From an uncultured Flavobacteriaceae bacterium (GTDB lineage Bacteria > Bacteroidota > Bacteroidia > Flavobacteriales > Flavobacteriaceae), in NCBI GenBank assembly GCA_905479475.1, contig CAJQMT010000004.1:61865-125864 (forward strand): 64,000 nt of DNA, written 5' to 3'. Position 1 is the stretch's first letter. Each line of letters begins with the position of its first letter. Of this stretch, positions 33,464 to 43,480 are shown piece after piece. Below the pieces are notes generated by a model. That model ran no database searches and was not told the DNA's origin. It worked only from the letters and a program-made list of their open reading frames with translations. The position numbers and the translations under genes were made by a program.

Positions 33464-34468
33464 ATGTTTATGCTATCCAAATTCAAATTCAATTGTATTT
33501 GCTTGTTGTTAATTTGTATGTTGTTCTCTTGTTCAAAAACCAAGCCAAACACACAGTATCTTCAAGGGAATGTTTTTGGTACGACTTTTCATATTTCATA
33601 TGTGTCGAGTGACCCGTTGAATTGCGAGAAACAAGTGGATAGTTTGTTTCATTTGCTGAATAAGTCTTTGTCAACGTATATACAATCTTCCGATATTTCG
33701 AGAATTAACAATAACGATACAAACGTTGTTGTAGACTCTTTTTTCTTGGAGGTTTATGGCAAGTCACAGAGAATTTTTAAAGAGTCAAAAGGCGTGTTTG
33801 ATCCCACTGTAGGAATACTGGTGAATGCATGGGGTTTTGGGCCGGAAAAAGCGGTGCAAAGTTTGGATTCGACCAAAGTAAAAGAATTGTTGCGATATGT
33901 GGGCTTTGACAAAGTAGCCATTCAAGACGGTAAGGTGAAAAAAGAACACCCAGACATGTATTTTGATTTCAATGCGATTGCCAAGGGATATGGAGTAGAT
34001 ATTATTGCTCGTTATTTAGAATCGAAGTCGATCAATAATTATCTCATTGAAATTGGAGGAGAGTTGAGAGCGCGGGGAACAAATGGTATGGGGAATTTTT
34101 GGAGGATAGGTATTGAAAAGCCGAATTTTGATGGAACTCGAGGAATTCAAAAGGTGTTGTCTCTGGAAAATAAGTCATTGGCTACTTCAGGGAATTATAG
34201 AAAATTCAAAGTAGATCCAATAACAGGAGAAAAATTTGTGCACACGATGGATAGCAGAACAGGTTTTACAGCAAGGCGAAATTTGTTAAGTGCCACCGTT
34301 ATTGCTGATATGGATTGTGCAGATGTCGATGGGTACGCCACTACTTTTATGGCGATGGGGTATGAGAAAACCCTCCAGTTTTTAGAGAAACACCCAGAAT
34401 TAAAAGTGTTTTTGATTGTCGCGAATCACCAAGGAGAGTTCATAGAATACACTTCGGAAGGACTGTAA
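33464..34468 (+). CDS. apbE: FAD:protein FMN transferase (ApbE family) lipoprotein
   Basis: ApbE covalently attaches FMN to Thr/Ser of target proteins such as NqrB/NqrC and RnfG. The protein has 334 residues and a lipoprotein signal (CICLLLICMLFSCSK). The family signature is present: GTTFHISYVS, GVFDPTVGILVNAWGFGP, YFDFNAIAKGYGVDII, NYLIEIGGELRARG and the late Asp/Thr motif DVDGYATTFMAMG. It would act outside the inner membrane. It is a single gene, diverging from the OmpA gene. Which target it modifies is not shown here. Confidence 0.9.
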   Translation: MFMLSKFKFNCICLLLICMLFSCSKTKPNTQYLQGNVFGTTFHISYVSSDPLNCEKQVDSLFHLLNKSLSTYIQSSDISRINNNDTNVVVDSFFLEVYGKSQRIFKESKGVFDPTVGILVNAWGFGPEKAVQSLDSTKVKELLRYVGFDKVAIQDGKVKKEHPDMYFDFNAIAKGYGVDIIARYLESKSINNYLIEIGGELRARGTNGMGNFWRIGIEKPNFDGTRGIQKVLSLENKSLATSGNYRKFKVDPITGEKFVHTMDSRTGFTARRNLLSATVIADMDCADVDGYATTFMAMGYEKTLQFLEKHPELKVFLIVANHQGEFIEYTSEGL

Positions 34469-34507
34469 TTTTGCAAACCTCTTTTTGACAGGTATTGTAA
34501 GAGAGGG

Positions 34508-35275
34508 TTAATCTGGTTTTTTACAAACAGGAAGAATCTCATTTTTCATCAAACGATAGTTGTTTATTTCATCTTCTGTAGCGATATCCGTACATTTTAT
34601 TTCAGAGACCTCAAATCCAATATCACGCAATTTTTCAAAATAGTCTTCCCCATAAATTCTAACATGGTCGTATTGGCCAAAATGTTTTTTGCGCTCCTGT
34701 GGAGAGGTGATTTTAAAATCTTCATAAGTCTTGTGCCGATTCAAGTCTTGAGGAACTTGAAAAATACCAAAGCCTCCTGGTTTTAGTACACGAAACAATT
34801 CTTGCATTGCTTTTTTATCGTCATTGACATGTTCGAGCACGTGATTGCAAAAAACAACATCGAAGGCATTGCTTTCCAATGGTAAGTTACAAATATCTGC
34901 CTTTATATCTGCCAAAGGAGAGTGCAAGTCACAAGTCAAGTACGACAGGTTTTCTTGTTTTTTAAACCGTTTGAAAAAGCATTGTTCGGGAGCGATGTGC
35001 AGTACTTTCTGAGTGTTTGAGAAAAAAGAGCTTTTTCGTTTTAAATACAGCCATAAAAATCGGTGTCTTTCCAATGAAAGCGTTGAGGGAGCGAGCACGT
35101 TTTCACGTTGGCTTTCGTATCCATAAGGAAGGAATTTTCGAAATTTTTTGCCGTCAATAGGATCTGTATATCTCTTTCCTCTCAGTAGAAAGCTTATGAC
35201 TGGCCTGGTAAGGTAGCTCACTTTGATAAGAAGAGGTCGTGGAATGGCATTTAAAAGAAACTTAAAAATAGACAT
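34508..35275 (-). CDS. Class I SAM-dependent methyltransferase (type 11)
   Basis: The 255-residue protein has VLHIAPEQCFFKRF as a divergent motif I, then YLTCDLHSP, NLPLESNAFDVVFCNHVLEHV (motif IV/post IV) and RVLKPGGFGIFQVP. The N-terminal 60 residues are basic and Leu-rich (RPLLIKVSYLTRPVISFLLRG), possibly a membrane-associating helix. The substrate is unknown; enzymes of this subgroup often act on glycans or lipids. The gene ends close to apbE on the other strand and precedes map on the same strand by 23 bp. Confidence 0.82.
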   Translation of the reverse strand: MSIFKFLLNAIPRPLLIKVSYLTRPVISFLLRGKRYTDPIDGKKFRKFLPYGYESQRENVLAPSTLSLERHRFLWLYLKRKSSFFSNTQKVLHIAPEQCFFKRFKKQENLSYLTCDLHSPLADIKADICNLPLESNAFDVVFCNHVLEHVNDDKKAMQELFRVLKPGGFGIFQVPQDLNRHKTYEDFKITSPQERKKHFGQYDHVRIYGEDYFEKLRDIGFEVSEIKCTDIATEDEINNYRLMKNEILPVCKKPD

Positions 35276-35298
35276 CTTTGGTGATTGTTTGAAAGGAA

Positions 35299-36108
35299 TT
35301 ATTTCAGATTTCGGAATTCATCTTCTGCATCGGTTTTTATTCCTAAAGCTTTGTCAATGTATTTAAAAGTAGATAACAATTCGGGTTTTCCGTTGACGAT
35401 CGCTACATCGTGTTCGAAATGAGCAGATGGTTTCCCGTCTTTGGTTAAAATAGTCCAGCCATCATTCAGCTGTTTGATGTCTTTGGTTCCAAGATTGATC
35501 ATTGGTTCTATAGCCACTACCATGCCTTCTGTAAACTTTTTCCCTCTACCACGTTTCCCGTAGTTCGGCATTTCTGGATCTTCATGCATGACTTTTCCCA
35601 AACCATGTCCTACCAATTCTCGTACAACTCCATATCCAAAATCTTCGGTATATTTTTGAATGGCATATCCTACATCGCCCACTCTATTACCTGATTTGAA
35701 TTGACGAATACCTTCGTAGAGACTTTGTTTAGTGACTTCCAATAGTTTTTTAGTGTCTTCTGCGACTTCTCCTACTTCAAAGGTATAGGCATGGTCTCCG
35801 TAAAAGCCATTTTTTAAAGCACCACAATCAATGGAAATAATATCTCCTTCCATCAAAACATCGTTGTTAGGAATTCCATGTACAACTTGCGCGTTTGGAC
35901 TCATGCACAAGGTGTTGGGAAAATCGTACAAGCCTAAAAAACCAGGTTCGGCACCATGATCTCTGATGTGTTCTTCAGCCAATTTATCGAGATGTAAAGT
36001 AGTGACGCCAGGTTGCACCTCTCGAGCTAGCATTCCCAATGTCTTTGACACAATCAATGCACTTTCTCGCATCAACTCGATTTCTTCTGGTGTTTTTATT
36101 ACAATCAT
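35299..36108 (-). CDS. map: Type I methionine aminopeptidase Map
   Basis: Map removes the N-terminal Met from new proteins. The five metal ligands can be placed: Asp in ISIDCGALKNGFYGDHAYTF (two), His in GHGLGKVMHEDPEMPNYG, Glu in MVVAIEPMINLG and Glu in HFEHDVAIVNG. The length of 269 residues is standard for a type Ia enzyme without an N-terminal zinc finger. The following methyltransferase gene starts 23 bp after its stop and may be co-transcribed. Confidence 0.95.
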   Translation of the reverse strand: MIVIKTPEEIELMRESALIVSKTLGMLAREVQPGVTTLHLDKLAEEHIRDHGAEPGFLGLYDFPNTLCMSPNAQVVHGIPNNDVLMEGDIISIDCGALKNGFYGDHAYTFEVGEVAEDTKKLLEVTKQSLYEGIRQFKSGNRVGDVGYAIQKYTEDFGYGVVRELVGHGLGKVMHEDPEMPNYGKRGRGKKFTEGMVVAIEPMINLGTKDIKQLNDGWTILTKDGKPSAHFEHDVAIVNGKPELLSTFKYIDKALGIKTDAEDEFRNLK

Positions 36109-36197
36109 GAAAAGTACTTTTGAGTGTTCAAAGATACCTTTATTTCTTTCAATTTAAAAAGAAAGAAAAGATCCGTTTTGAGGAGGTTCTTTGAAAT

Positions 36198-36239
36198 GAA
36201 AAACACCGACAAAAACAGTTTTTTTGTCGGTGTTTTTTC
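36198..36239. terminator. Terminator after gpmI
   Basis: AAAACACCGACAAAAA and TTTTTGTCGGTGTTTT form a long stem around CAGT. It lies directly after the gpmI stop on the minus strand and upstream of map, with A/T runs on both sides. Confidence 0.9.
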
Positions 36240-36256
36240 ATGAAATAATTTAAATA

Positions 36257-37774
36257 TTATAACAAAGCATGTCGTGTCATTTCCTTTGGCTGAGCGACTC
36301 CCATCAACTTTAAAATCGTAGGCGCAACATCTCCAAGAACGCCGTCTTCGATGTTTTTCAAATCGTTGTCAATTAAAATCATTGGAACCGGGTTTGTTGT
36401 ATGTGCGGTATGCGGACTTCCATCAGGGTTCATCATAGTTTCACAATTTCCATGATCCGCAATAAGTAAGGTAGAGTATCCATTTTCGAGTCCTGTTTCA
36501 ATCACAGCTTTGGCACATGCGTCTACGGCCTCACAAGCTTTGATTGCAGCATCCATAATACCTGTATGACCTACCATATCTCCATTTGCAAAATTCAAGC
36601 AGACAAAATCAGCTTCTCCTTTTTTCAAGTCTTCACACAAAGCGTCTTTCAATTCGTAAGCACTCATTTCCGGTTGAAGGTCGTATGTAGCTACTTTTGG
36701 AGAGTTTCTTAGAATGCGAGATTCTCCTTCAAAAGGCTCTTCTTGTCCTCCAGAAAAAAAGAAGGTGACATGCGGGTATTTTTCAGTTTCGGCAATACGT
36801 ATTTGCTTTTTGCCGGCAGCAGACAATACTTCTCCAAGGGTGTTTTTGATATTGTCGTTGTTGTAGATGACATTGATTCCTTTGAAGCTTTCATCATATA
36901 AGGTGATGGTTGTGAAATACAAGTCCAATTTTTTCATTCCGTGTTCTGGGAAATCATTTTGTGAAAGTGCATTGGTCAATTCTCTACCACGGTCTGTTCT
37001 ATAGTTGAAGAATAAAACAACATCTCCCTCTTTGATTTGTGCTTTTGGATTTCCGTCTGTATCTGTCACAATTAGAGGTTTGATAAACTCATCGGTGATG
37101 TTATTCTCGTAATTTTCTTTCAAAGCAGCGACGGCATCCATTGTCTTTGTCCCTTCTGCTTTTACTACGGCATTGTATGCTTCTTGAACACGCTCCCATC
37201 GATTATCTCTGTCCATGGCGTAGTACCTTCCTGTTACAGAGGCCAATTCACCGGTGCTTTCTTTCATGTATTCTTGAATGTCATTGATGAAATAGCTACC
37301 CGATTTTGGGTCGCAATCTCTGCCATCTGTAAATGCGTGCAAGTAAACGTTGTCTACACCGTTTTCTTTGGCGACATCTAGGAGTCCTTTTAAATGATCT
37401 ATATGTGCATGAATTCCACCGTTAGAAACCAATCCCAACAAGTGTACATTTTTATTGTTTTCTTTGGCATACTTGTACGTATCTAGCAAGGCTTTCTCTT
37501 GTCCCAAGGTTTTGTCCTTTACAGCCTTGTTGATGCGCGCTAAGTTCTGATACACAATTCTACCTGCTCCCAAGTTCATGTGTCCCACTTCCGAGTTCCC
37601 CATTTGTCCTTCAGGCAATCCTACATGTTCTCCGTCTGTGCGCAATGTCGCATTTGGGTATTGGTTGTATAATGCGTCTATATAAGAAGTTTTGGCATTG
37701 AAAACGGCAGATACTTTGGGGTCTTGTGTTACGCCCCAACCGTCTAATATCATTAAGATGACTTTCTTGTTCAT
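36257..37774 (-). CDS. gpmI: 2,3-bisphosphoglycerate-independent phosphoglycerate mutase GpmI
   Basis: The enzyme interconverts 3- and 2-phosphoglycerate in glycolysis and gluconeogenesis using two Mn ions. It starts at ATG 37774 (MNKKVILMILDGWGVTQDPK), giving 505 residues, the typical size. LDGWG and the catalytic Ser in PEGQMGNSEVGHMNLGAG are visible, with HAFTDGRDCDPKSG and the C-terminal metal ligands in FANGDMVGHTG and LIADHGNCE. A TTG-N22-TATATTTG promoter candidate lies 22 nt upstream, which rules out the longer track start at 37798 because that start would overlap the -7 element. Confidence 0.95.
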   Translation of the reverse strand: MNKKVILMILDGWGVTQDPKVSAVFNAKTSYIDALYNQYPNATLRTDGEHVGLPEGQMGNSEVGHMNLGAGRIVYQNLARINKAVKDKTLGQEKALLDTYKYAKENNKNVHLLGLVSNGGIHAHIDHLKGLLDVAKENGVDNVYLHAFTDGRDCDPKSGSYFINDIQEYMKESTGELASVTGRYYAMDRDNRWERVQEAYNAVVKAEGTKTMDAVAALKENYENNITDEFIKPLIVTDTDGNPKAQIKEGDVVLFFNYRTDRGRELTNALSQNDFPEHGMKKLDLYFTTITLYDESFKGINVIYNNDNIKNTLGEVLSAAGKKQIRIAETEKYPHVTFFFSGGQEEPFEGESRILRNSPKVATYDLQPEMSAYELKDALCEDLKKGEADFVCLNFANGDMVGHTGIMDAAIKACEAVDACAKAVIETGLENGYSTLLIADHGNCETMMNPDGSPHTAHTTNPVPMILIDNDLKNIEDGVLGDVAPTILKLMGVAQPKEMTRHALL

Positions 37775-37795
37775 TCTGAAAAAATTTAAGTGAAG

Positions 37796-37828
37796 CAAAT
37801 ATATAAATCATTTTAAGAATTTGAACAA
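37796..37828 (-). promoter_or_regulatory. Promoter candidate of gpmI (TTG-N22-TATATTTG)
   Basis: The minus strand carries TTG, 22 bases, then TATATTTG, ending 22 nt before the ATG at 37774. Confidence 0.5.
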
Positions 37829-37916
37829 TAAGAAATGCTTATTCACGAATTCGTTTGCGAATGAAGTAGCTGTAAAATTTTAAGAACATTCTAGTCCGAA
37901 TTTTCGAGATTATGTC

Positions 37917-37924
37917 TAATTTTG
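37917..37924 (+). promoter_or_regulatory. Candidate -7 element (TAATTTTG) for the rhodanese gene
   Basis: An exact TAnnTTTG match 24 nt before the ATG at 37949. No clear -33 TTG. Confidence 0.4.
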
Positions 37925-37948
37925 TAATTCAATAGAATACTTAATGTT

Positions 37949-38236
37949 ATGGCAAATTTCGACAACGATAAAATTCAGGAATTTTTAAAAAATGGTGCAG
38001 TGGTTTTGGATGTAAGAACAGATGCAGAATATGAGGAAGGACACGTTCCTGGTTCAGAGCATATTGTTTTGGATCGGATTCCAGGAAATATTGCAACTGT
38101 AAAAGGATATGAAAAACAAGTAATTGCTGTATGTAGAAGTGGAGCTCGAAGTGGACAAGCTACCGATTTTTTAAAACAACAAGGGGTTGATATCATTAAT
38201 GGAGGTCCTTGGGAAAATGTCAACCAATACCTTTAA
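37949..38236 (+). CDS. Single-domain rhodanese-like protein
   Basis: The 95-residue protein is one rhodanese domain with the active-site Cys in VCRSGARSGQ, preceded by VVLDVRTDAEYEEGHVPGSEHI, the usual motif. Such proteins carry sulfane sulfur as a persulfide in sulfur transfer or cyanide detoxification. There is no signal peptide. It is a single-gene unit, closely followed on the other strand by the GSCFA gene. The physiological donor and acceptor are unknown. Confidence 0.92.
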   Translation: MANFDNDKIQEFLKNGAVVLDVRTDAEYEEGHVPGSEHIVLDRIPGNIATVKGYEKQVIAVCRSGARSGQATDFLKQQGVDIINGGPWENVNQYL

Positions 38237-38242
38237 ATTCTT

Positions 38243-39193
38243 TTAAAAGTCAATTCCTAAATCTTTTTTGAGAAGATTTTTTTTACGCTCGAGGTTTTTG
38301 AGAAATTTTTGATGGTTTGTCGATTCTTTGTGAAAAGGTTTGTGCGAGAGGTCTTTTTGAATACTGTCTATGTTTTTGAAGTGTTTTTTTGAGACTTCTG
38401 AAATCCAGTTTTTTGAAAATTGTTCCCAAATATAATCCACTGCAATGTCATTAGGGTGGAGCATGTCTTTTTTGTAAAATCGGTACTCTCTCAAGTCATC
38501 CATCACAATCTCATAGGCCGGAAAATAAAAACAATTTTCAGTTTTACATATTTGATGAATAGCCGTGTTTAAATGAGATTTGCTTAAAGTGTTTTCTATA
38601 AAACCGTCTTTGAGATGTCGCACCGGACTCAAAGTGAATATGATTTTTAAAGAGGGATTGAATACAGCTAATTTCTTCTGAATTCGCCCCAAGCATTCTT
38701 CTATTTCAATTGGACTTAAAAGTGCTTTTTCAAAGGCCTGCTGGGGTACTTTGTGACAGTTGGTTACAATGTTACCTGTTTTTTTTTGTTTATAAACCCA
38801 TGCGGTTCCTAAGGTAATGATAAGATGAGATGCTTTTTTTAAAAAAACAGATGCCGTCTCGATTACATTATTGATATTGTGCAATACTTTTTCTTCAGAG
38901 GTGTCTGAAAAAGAGGAATGATGGTGATAACTATGGAACAAATCGTTGAAAGTAAACAAGTCGCTCTGAAGGTATTGCTTTTCGATAACACAATCAGCGA
39001 TAAATGTCTCAATCGCTTTGGGATGGAATAAAACTCCGTAAGGATTGGTCAGTTGGTTGAATTTGAAATACGCTAATTTGTTACCGATGTTTTCAGAAAA
39101 GCAAGAACCCAAAAGTAGGATTTCCGATGAGTGATTGATAGATTCGTAGGATTCTGGAATTTTTATTTCAGTTCTAAAATTCAATATGGACAC
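38243..39193 (-). CDS. GSCFA domain protein (SGNH-like)
   Basis: The GSCFA motif is visible as LLLGSCFSENIGNKLAYF near the start, followed by NPYGVLFHP, LIITLGTAWVYK, TLSPVRHLKDG and DMLHPNDIAVDYIW, which contains the Asp-x-x-His typical of SGNH/GDSL hydrolases. The Ser/Asp-His set suggests an acyl or acetyl esterase on glycans, but the function is unproven. I start at GTG 39193 because the ATG at 39235 in the track lies inside the alaS hairpin, and a TATCTTTA element (39213-39220, minus) with a TTG 22 bp upstream stands between. The alternative start cannot be excluded. Confidence 0.78.
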   Translation of the reverse strand: MSILNFRTEIKIPESYESINHSSEILLLGSCFSENIGNKLAYFKFNQLTNPYGVLFHPKAIETFIADCVIEKQYLQSDLFTFNDLFHSYHHHSSFSDTSEEKVLHNINNVIETASVFLKKASHLIITLGTAWVYKQKKTGNIVTNCHKVPQQAFEKALLSPIEIEECLGRIQKKLAVFNPSLKIIFTLSPVRHLKDGFIENTLSKSHLNTAIHQICKTENCFYFPAYEIVMDDLREYRFYKKDMLHPNDIAVDYIWEQFSKNWISEVSKKHFKNIDSIQKDLSHKPFHKESTNHQKFLKNLERKKNLLKKDLGIDF

Positions 39194-39227
39194 ATTTTTA
39201 GTTGTTTGGATTGTAAAGATACAAATT

Positions 39228-39253
39228 AGCCCCATTTGAATTTCAAATGGGGC
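39228..39253. terminator. Strong hairpin after alaS
   Basis: AGCCCCATTTGAA and TTCAAATGGGGCT form a perfect stem 25 nt after the alaS stop. The T-run follows on the plus strand; on the minus strand the downstream side is only moderately T-rich, so termination of alaS is likely but not certain. Confidence 0.6.
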
Positions 39254-39277
39254 TTTTCTTATAGGGGCTAGAAAAAG

Positions 39278-41932
39278 TTATAAAATGTAGTCTTTTACTT
39301 TTTCAATTGCAGCAGTTATACCTGCTGGGTTTTTTCCTCCTGCGGTAGCAAAGAATTTTTGGCCACCACCGCCACCCTGGATAAGTTTCCCTAATTCTCT
39401 GACGATTTTACCTGCATCGAGTTCTTTTTCTTCTACTAAGTTTTTAGAAATATAGCAGGTCAATAGAGCTTTTCCGTTGGTTGCTGTTCCGGCAAAGAAA
39501 AATAGGTTGTTGGTCTCATTTCCTAATTCGTGCGCCAAATCTTTCAGAGCAGCTGCTTCCAAATCAATTTGTGTCGAAATATAATTGACACCGTTTATTT
39601 CTTGAATTTCATTTTTCAATTGCGATTTGATGGTTTTGGCTTTTTCTTTTACCAAAAGTTCGATTTTCTTTTTAAGTACCGTGTTTTCTTCTTGTAAAAT
39701 TTCAATGGATTTGACAGGGTCTTTGGTGTTTTTGAGAACTGTTTTGACATCCTCAATAGCTTGAGATTGTTTGGCAAAATAGTTTTTAGCTGCGTTACTG
39801 GTAATGGCTTCAATTCTTCGCACTCCTGCTGCAACAGCGCCTTCAGTCCTGATTTTAAAGTGCCAAATATCTGCCGTGTTTTTTACATGAATCCCACCGC
39901 ACAATTCCATGGACGCACCAAAACGAATGGAGCGAACTTTGTCACCGTATTTTTCTCCAAACAATGCAATGGCTCCCTCAGAAATTGCCTGATCGTATTG
40001 GTTGGTTCTGTTTTCTTCTAAGGATAACTTTTCAAGAATTCGGGAATTGACAAAAGTTTCAATTGCTTTGAGCTCTTCTTGATTTACTTTGGTATAATGG
40101 GAAAAATCAAATCGCAATCCTTTGCTTTGAACCAAAGAACCTTTTTGTTCTACATGCGTTCCTAAAACACTTCGCAGGGCTTGGTGCAGTAGGTGGGTTG
40201 CTGTGTGGTTTGCAGCTGAGTCATTTCTATGGGAAGCATCTACGATCGCAGTAAATGTCTCTTCAGGGTTTACAGGTAATTTTTTTACAAGGTGAATGAT
40301 TTGGTTGTTTTCTTTTTTTGTATCGAAAACAGCAATTGCTTCGCCATGGGTTGTTTGGAGAAGACCTTTGTCACCTACTTGTCCACCGCCTTCTGGATAA
40401 AAGGGGGTCTGATTGAAAACAAGCTGGAATAGTGCACCATCTTTTTTACTCGCAACTTTTCTGTAACGTGTGATTTTAACCTCTGAGGTCAAGGTGTCAT
40501 ATCCTATAAAATTTTGATCCGTTTGCTCCGATAGTATGTTCCAGTCTCCTGCAGATACTTGTGCGGCAGCTCGAGATCTGTCTTTTTGTTTTTGCAATTC
40601 TAAATCAAACTCTTTTTCGTTCAATGAAAATCCTTTTTCGCTTAAAATTAGGGCTGTTAAGTCTATTGGAAAGCCAAAGGTATCGTACAATTCAAATGCT
40701 TTTTTTCCAGAAATGGTATTTTCATTGGTTTGTTCGATTACTTCGTCTAGTAATAGTAGTCCTTGTTCTAAAGTCTTTAAGAAAGAAATTTCTTCTTCTT
40801 TGATAACATTTACAATCAAGGTTTTTTGAGATTTCAATTCAGGAAAAGCTGCTCCAAGTTGTTCGCTTAAAACGCTTACCAATTGATAAATAAAAGGTTC
40901 TTTGGTTTGTAAGAAAGTAAAACCATAGCGAATAGCTCTTCGTAAGATTCTTCGAATGACATATCCTGCACCGTTGTTGGATGGTAATTGTCCATCGGCA
41001 ATAGCGAAAGCAACTGCTCTCACATGGTCTGCAATGACTCTAATGGCGACACTTGTTTTTCCACTTTCTTCAGTAGGAATACTATTTTTGTCATATGGTG
41101 TATTCGTGATGCGTTCTATTTCTTGAATCAATGGAGTAAATACATCTGTATCGTAGTTGGATTGTACGTTTTGCATCACCATACACAAACGCTCAAATCC
41201 CATACCTGTATCGACATGTTGTGCAGGTAGCTTCTCTAAGGAACCGTCTGCTTTGCGGTTGAATTGCATAAAAACCAAGTTCCAAATTTCTACAACCTGC
41301 GGGTGGTCCATATTGACGAGGTCACGACCAGGAACTTTTTCCTTTTCTTCTTTGGAACGAATGTCGACATGAATTTCTGAACACGGTCCGCAAGGACCTT
41401 GTGCTCCCATTTCCCAAAAGTTATCTTTTTTATTACCCAAGATGATTTTTTCTTTTGGAACAATTGCTTTCCAAAAATCATAGGCTTCTTGATCAATTGC
41501 AAGATTTTCAGCTTTGTCTCCTTCAAAAATACTTACATACAAAGAATCTTTGTCAACTTTTAGGCAATCTGTCAAGAACTCCCATGCCCAGGCGATGGCT
41601 TCTTTCTTAAAATAGCCCTCTGATTGTCCTGAAGGGTCCCCAAAACTCCAGTTTCCAAGCATTTCAAACATAGTATGGTGGTAGGTGTCCATGCCCACTT
41701 CTTCCAAGTCGTTGTGTTTTCCCGAAACGCGTAAACATTTTTGAGTGTCGGTTACTCTTGAGCTGGTGATGGCTTTTTGTCCTAAAAAATATTCTTTGAA
41801 TTGATTCATACCGGCATTGGTAAACATCAATGTTGGATCTTCTTTCAGGACAATAGGCGCAGAAGCAACAATTTTGTGATTCTTTTCTTCAAAGAAAGTT
41901 AAAAATTGTTGTCTGATTTCTTGTGACTTCAT
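39278..41932 (-). CDS. alaS: Alanyl-tRNA synthetase AlaS
   Basis: AlaS charges tRNA-Ala with alanine and edits Ser and Gly errors. The 884-residue protein shows the class II core ([69 protein letters not shown]), the motif 3 region [11 protein letters not shown], the editing-domain zinc site ([10 protein letters not shown] and the Cys/His in [12 protein letters not shown]) and the C-Ala domain ending with [17 protein letters not shown]. Length and order are normal. It is transcribed away from the M23 peptidase gene. Confidence 0.96.
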   Translation of the reverse strand: MKSQEIRQQFLTFFEEKNHKIVASAPIVLKEDPTLMFTNAGMNQFKEYFLGQKAITSSRVTDTQKCLRVSGKHNDLEEVGMDTYHHTMFEMLGNWSFGDPSGQSEGYFKKEAIAWAWEFLTDCLKVDKDSLYVSIFEGDKAENLAIDQEAYDFWKAIVPKEKIILGNKKDNFWEMGAQGPCGPCSEIHVDIRSKEEKEKVPGRDLVNMDHPQVVEIWNLVFMQFNRKADGSLEKLPAQHVDTGMGFERLCMVMQNVQSNYDTDVFTPLIQEIERITNTPYDKNSIPTEESGKTSVAIRVIADHVRAVAFAIADGQLPSNNGAGYVIRRILRRAIRYGFTFLQTKEPFIYQLVSVLSEQLGAAFPELKSQKTLIVNVIKEEEISFLKTLEQGLLLLDEVIEQTNENTISGKKAFELYDTFGFPIDLTALILSEKGFSLNEKEFDLELQKQKDRSRAAAQVSAGDWNILSEQTDQNFIGYDTLTSEVKITRYRKVASKKDGALFQLVFNQTPFYPEGGGQVGDKGLLQTTHGEAIAVFDTKKENNQIIHLVKKLPVNPEETFTAIVDASHRNDSAANHTATHLLHQALRSVLGTHVEQKGSLVQSKGLRFDFSHYTKVNQEELKAIETFVNSRILEKLSLEENRTNQYDQAISEGAIALFGEKYGDKVRSIRFGASMELCGGIHVKNTADIWHFKIRTEGAVAAGVRRIEAITSNAAKNYFAKQSQAIEDVKTVLKNTKDPVKSIEILQEENTVLKKKIELLVKEKAKTIKSQLKNEIQEINGVNYISTQIDLEAAALKDLAHELGNETNNLFFFAGTATNGKALLTCYISKNLVEEKELDAGKIVRELGKLIQGGGGGQKFFATAGGKNPAGITAAIEKVKDYIL

Positions 41933-42076
41933 GTGGTGCTTTTATAATTTTTAATTACTAAAAAGAGATCTTTTTAAGTAGTTTTAAAACATTTTGTAAA
42001 TTTGCTCATCTCAAACTCATATCCTTTGTGGATTTGCGTGTTCAAATGAGCTTACAAAAGTAGTATATTTAGCATT

Positions 42077-43048
42077 ATGGCGAAAGTAAAATTTTATTAC
42101 GATTCTGATACGCTTTCTTATAAGAAGATCATCGTAAAGAAAAGTGCGAAAATTAAGAAGTCAGTTTATTTTTTGTTGGCAACTCTATTGATCGGTTTTT
42201 TGGGTTTTATCGGTTTCAGTTATGTAGTCAAGTCTCCGAGTCAAATCCAACTTGAAAGCGAATTGGAGAATATGAAATTACACTACGAACTACTTTCGAA
42301 AAGAGTAGATGAGGGGACAGAAGTTTTGAAAGGGATTCAAGACAGAGACGACAATATTTACCGAGTGTATTTTGAAGCGGAGCCTATTTCCAAAGAACAG
42401 CGTATGGCAGGTTTTGGAGGAGTCAATCGTTACAAGTCATTGGATGGATTTGAAAATTCAACAATGATCAAAGAGGTAACGAAAAAAATAGATGTACTAT
42501 CCAAACAGCTTGTGGTGCAATCCAAATCCTTGGATGAAATAGTTGAAATGGCAAAAAACAAAAAAGAAATGTTGGCATCCATACCTGCGATTCAACCTGT
42601 TGCCAATAAAGATTTGAAACGCATGGCGTCGGGATATGGCTATCGCATACATCCGATATACAAAACAAGAAAATATCATTGGGGGATGGATTTCTCTGCT
42701 CCGAAAGGGACTCCAGTGTACGCCACGGGAAATGGAAAAGTAGAAAAAGTAAAACGTTCTCGACGTGGCTATGGAAATCAAGTTAAAATTGACCATGGGT
42801 TTGGATACAAAACGTTTTACGCACATCTACAAAAATATACGGTACGAAAAAATCAAAAAGTCAAAAGAGGTGATGTGATAGGTTATGTAGGGACTTCTGG
42901 AACTTCAACGGCACCCCATTTGCATTATGAAGTGATCAAAGGAAAGCGCAAAGTAAACCCGGTGTATTATTATTTCAATGACTTGACACCGGAAGAGTAC
43001 GATAAAATGTTAGAAATGTCATCACAAGAAAACCAATCACTGGATTAA
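42077..43048 (+). CDS. M23 family metallopeptidase (LytM domain) with membrane anchor
   Basis: The 323-residue protein has one transmembrane helix near residues 30-52 (VYFLLATLLIGFLGFIGFSY), a coiled-coil region up to about 170, and a C-terminal LytM domain. The zinc ligands are seen in RIHPIYKTRKYHWGMDFSAP (His and Asp) and APHLHYEV (HxH), with the usual GNQVKIDHGFGYKTFYAHL. It would hydrolyse peptidoglycan cross-links or regulate amidases, facing the periplasm. It ends one base before the start of the MerR gene, so the two are coupled. A TAAATTTG candidate lies at 41997. Confidence 0.92.
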   Translation: MAKVKFYYDSDTLSYKKIIVKKSAKIKKSVYFLLATLLIGFLGFIGFSYVVKSPSQIQLESELENMKLHYELLSKRVDEGTEVLKGIQDRDDNIYRVYFEAEPISKEQRMAGFGGVNRYKSLDGFENSTMIKEVTKKIDVLSKQLVVQSKSLDEIVEMAKNKKEMLASIPAIQPVANKDLKRMASGYGYRIHPIYKTRKYHWGMDFSAPKGTPVYATGNGKVEKVKRSRRGYGNQVKIDHGFGYKTFYAHLQKYTVRKNQKVKRGDVIGYVGTSGTSTAPHLHYEVIKGKRKVNPVYYYFNDLTPEEYDKMLEMSSQENQSLD

Positions 43049-43378
43049 ATGATTGTCAATTTACCTGAGAAAAGATATTATAAAATAGGAGAAGTCTCCA
43101 AAGCTTTTGGAGTGAATACTTCCTTGATTCGCTTTTGGGAAAAAGAATTTTCTATCATCAAACCTAAAAAAAATGCGAAAGGGAATCGCATGTTCACTCA
43201 GGAAGATGTTAAAAATTTTCAATTGATTTTCCATTTGGTAAAAGAAAAAGGTTTTACACTTGAAGGAGCGAAAAACAAATTGAAAACACAGCCTAAAAAT
43301 ACGATTGAAAATCATGAAATCATCACACGATTGGAAGCTGTTAAGGCGGAGTTGTTGAAAATAAAAAATGAATTGTAA
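43049..43378 (+). CDS. MerR family transcriptional regulator
   Basis: The 109-residue protein has the MerR DNA-binding domain: RYYKIGEVSKAFGVNTSLIRFWEKEF (helix-turn-helix) and KPKKNAKGNRMFTQEDVKNFQLI (wing), followed by a dimerisation helix ending in KAELLKIKNEL. There is no effector domain and no Cys cluster, so it is not a metal or redox MerR; it belongs to the short type common in Bacteroidota. It starts directly after the stop of the M23 peptidase (no gap). The targets are unknown. Confidence 0.93.
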   Translation: MIVNLPEKRYYKIGEVSKAFGVNTSLIRFWEKEFSIIKPKKNAKGNRMFTQEDVKNFQLIFHLVKEKGFTLEGAKNKLKTQPKNTIENHEIITRLEAVKAELLKIKNEL

Positions 43379-43428
43379 ATAGTATTTTTACAGAACCACA
43401 TCACGGAACCAAAAAGACCCGACACAAA

Positions 43429-43480
43429 GTCAACTTCCTGACAAAATCGCCAAAAAACAGCCAATGGCATGCCTATTGAT
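43429..43480 (+). promoter_or_regulatory. Possible sigma-54 promoter with upstream inverted repeat
   Basis: TGGCATGCCTATTGAT (43465-43480) resembles the sigma-54 pattern TGGCACG-N4-TTGCW, with GG at -24 and GA instead of GC at -12. GTCA-N6-TGAC (43429-43442) lies 22 bp upstream. The Bax-inhibitor gene starts 90 nt downstream. No TAnnTTTG element is seen in this gap. Confidence 0.4.
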
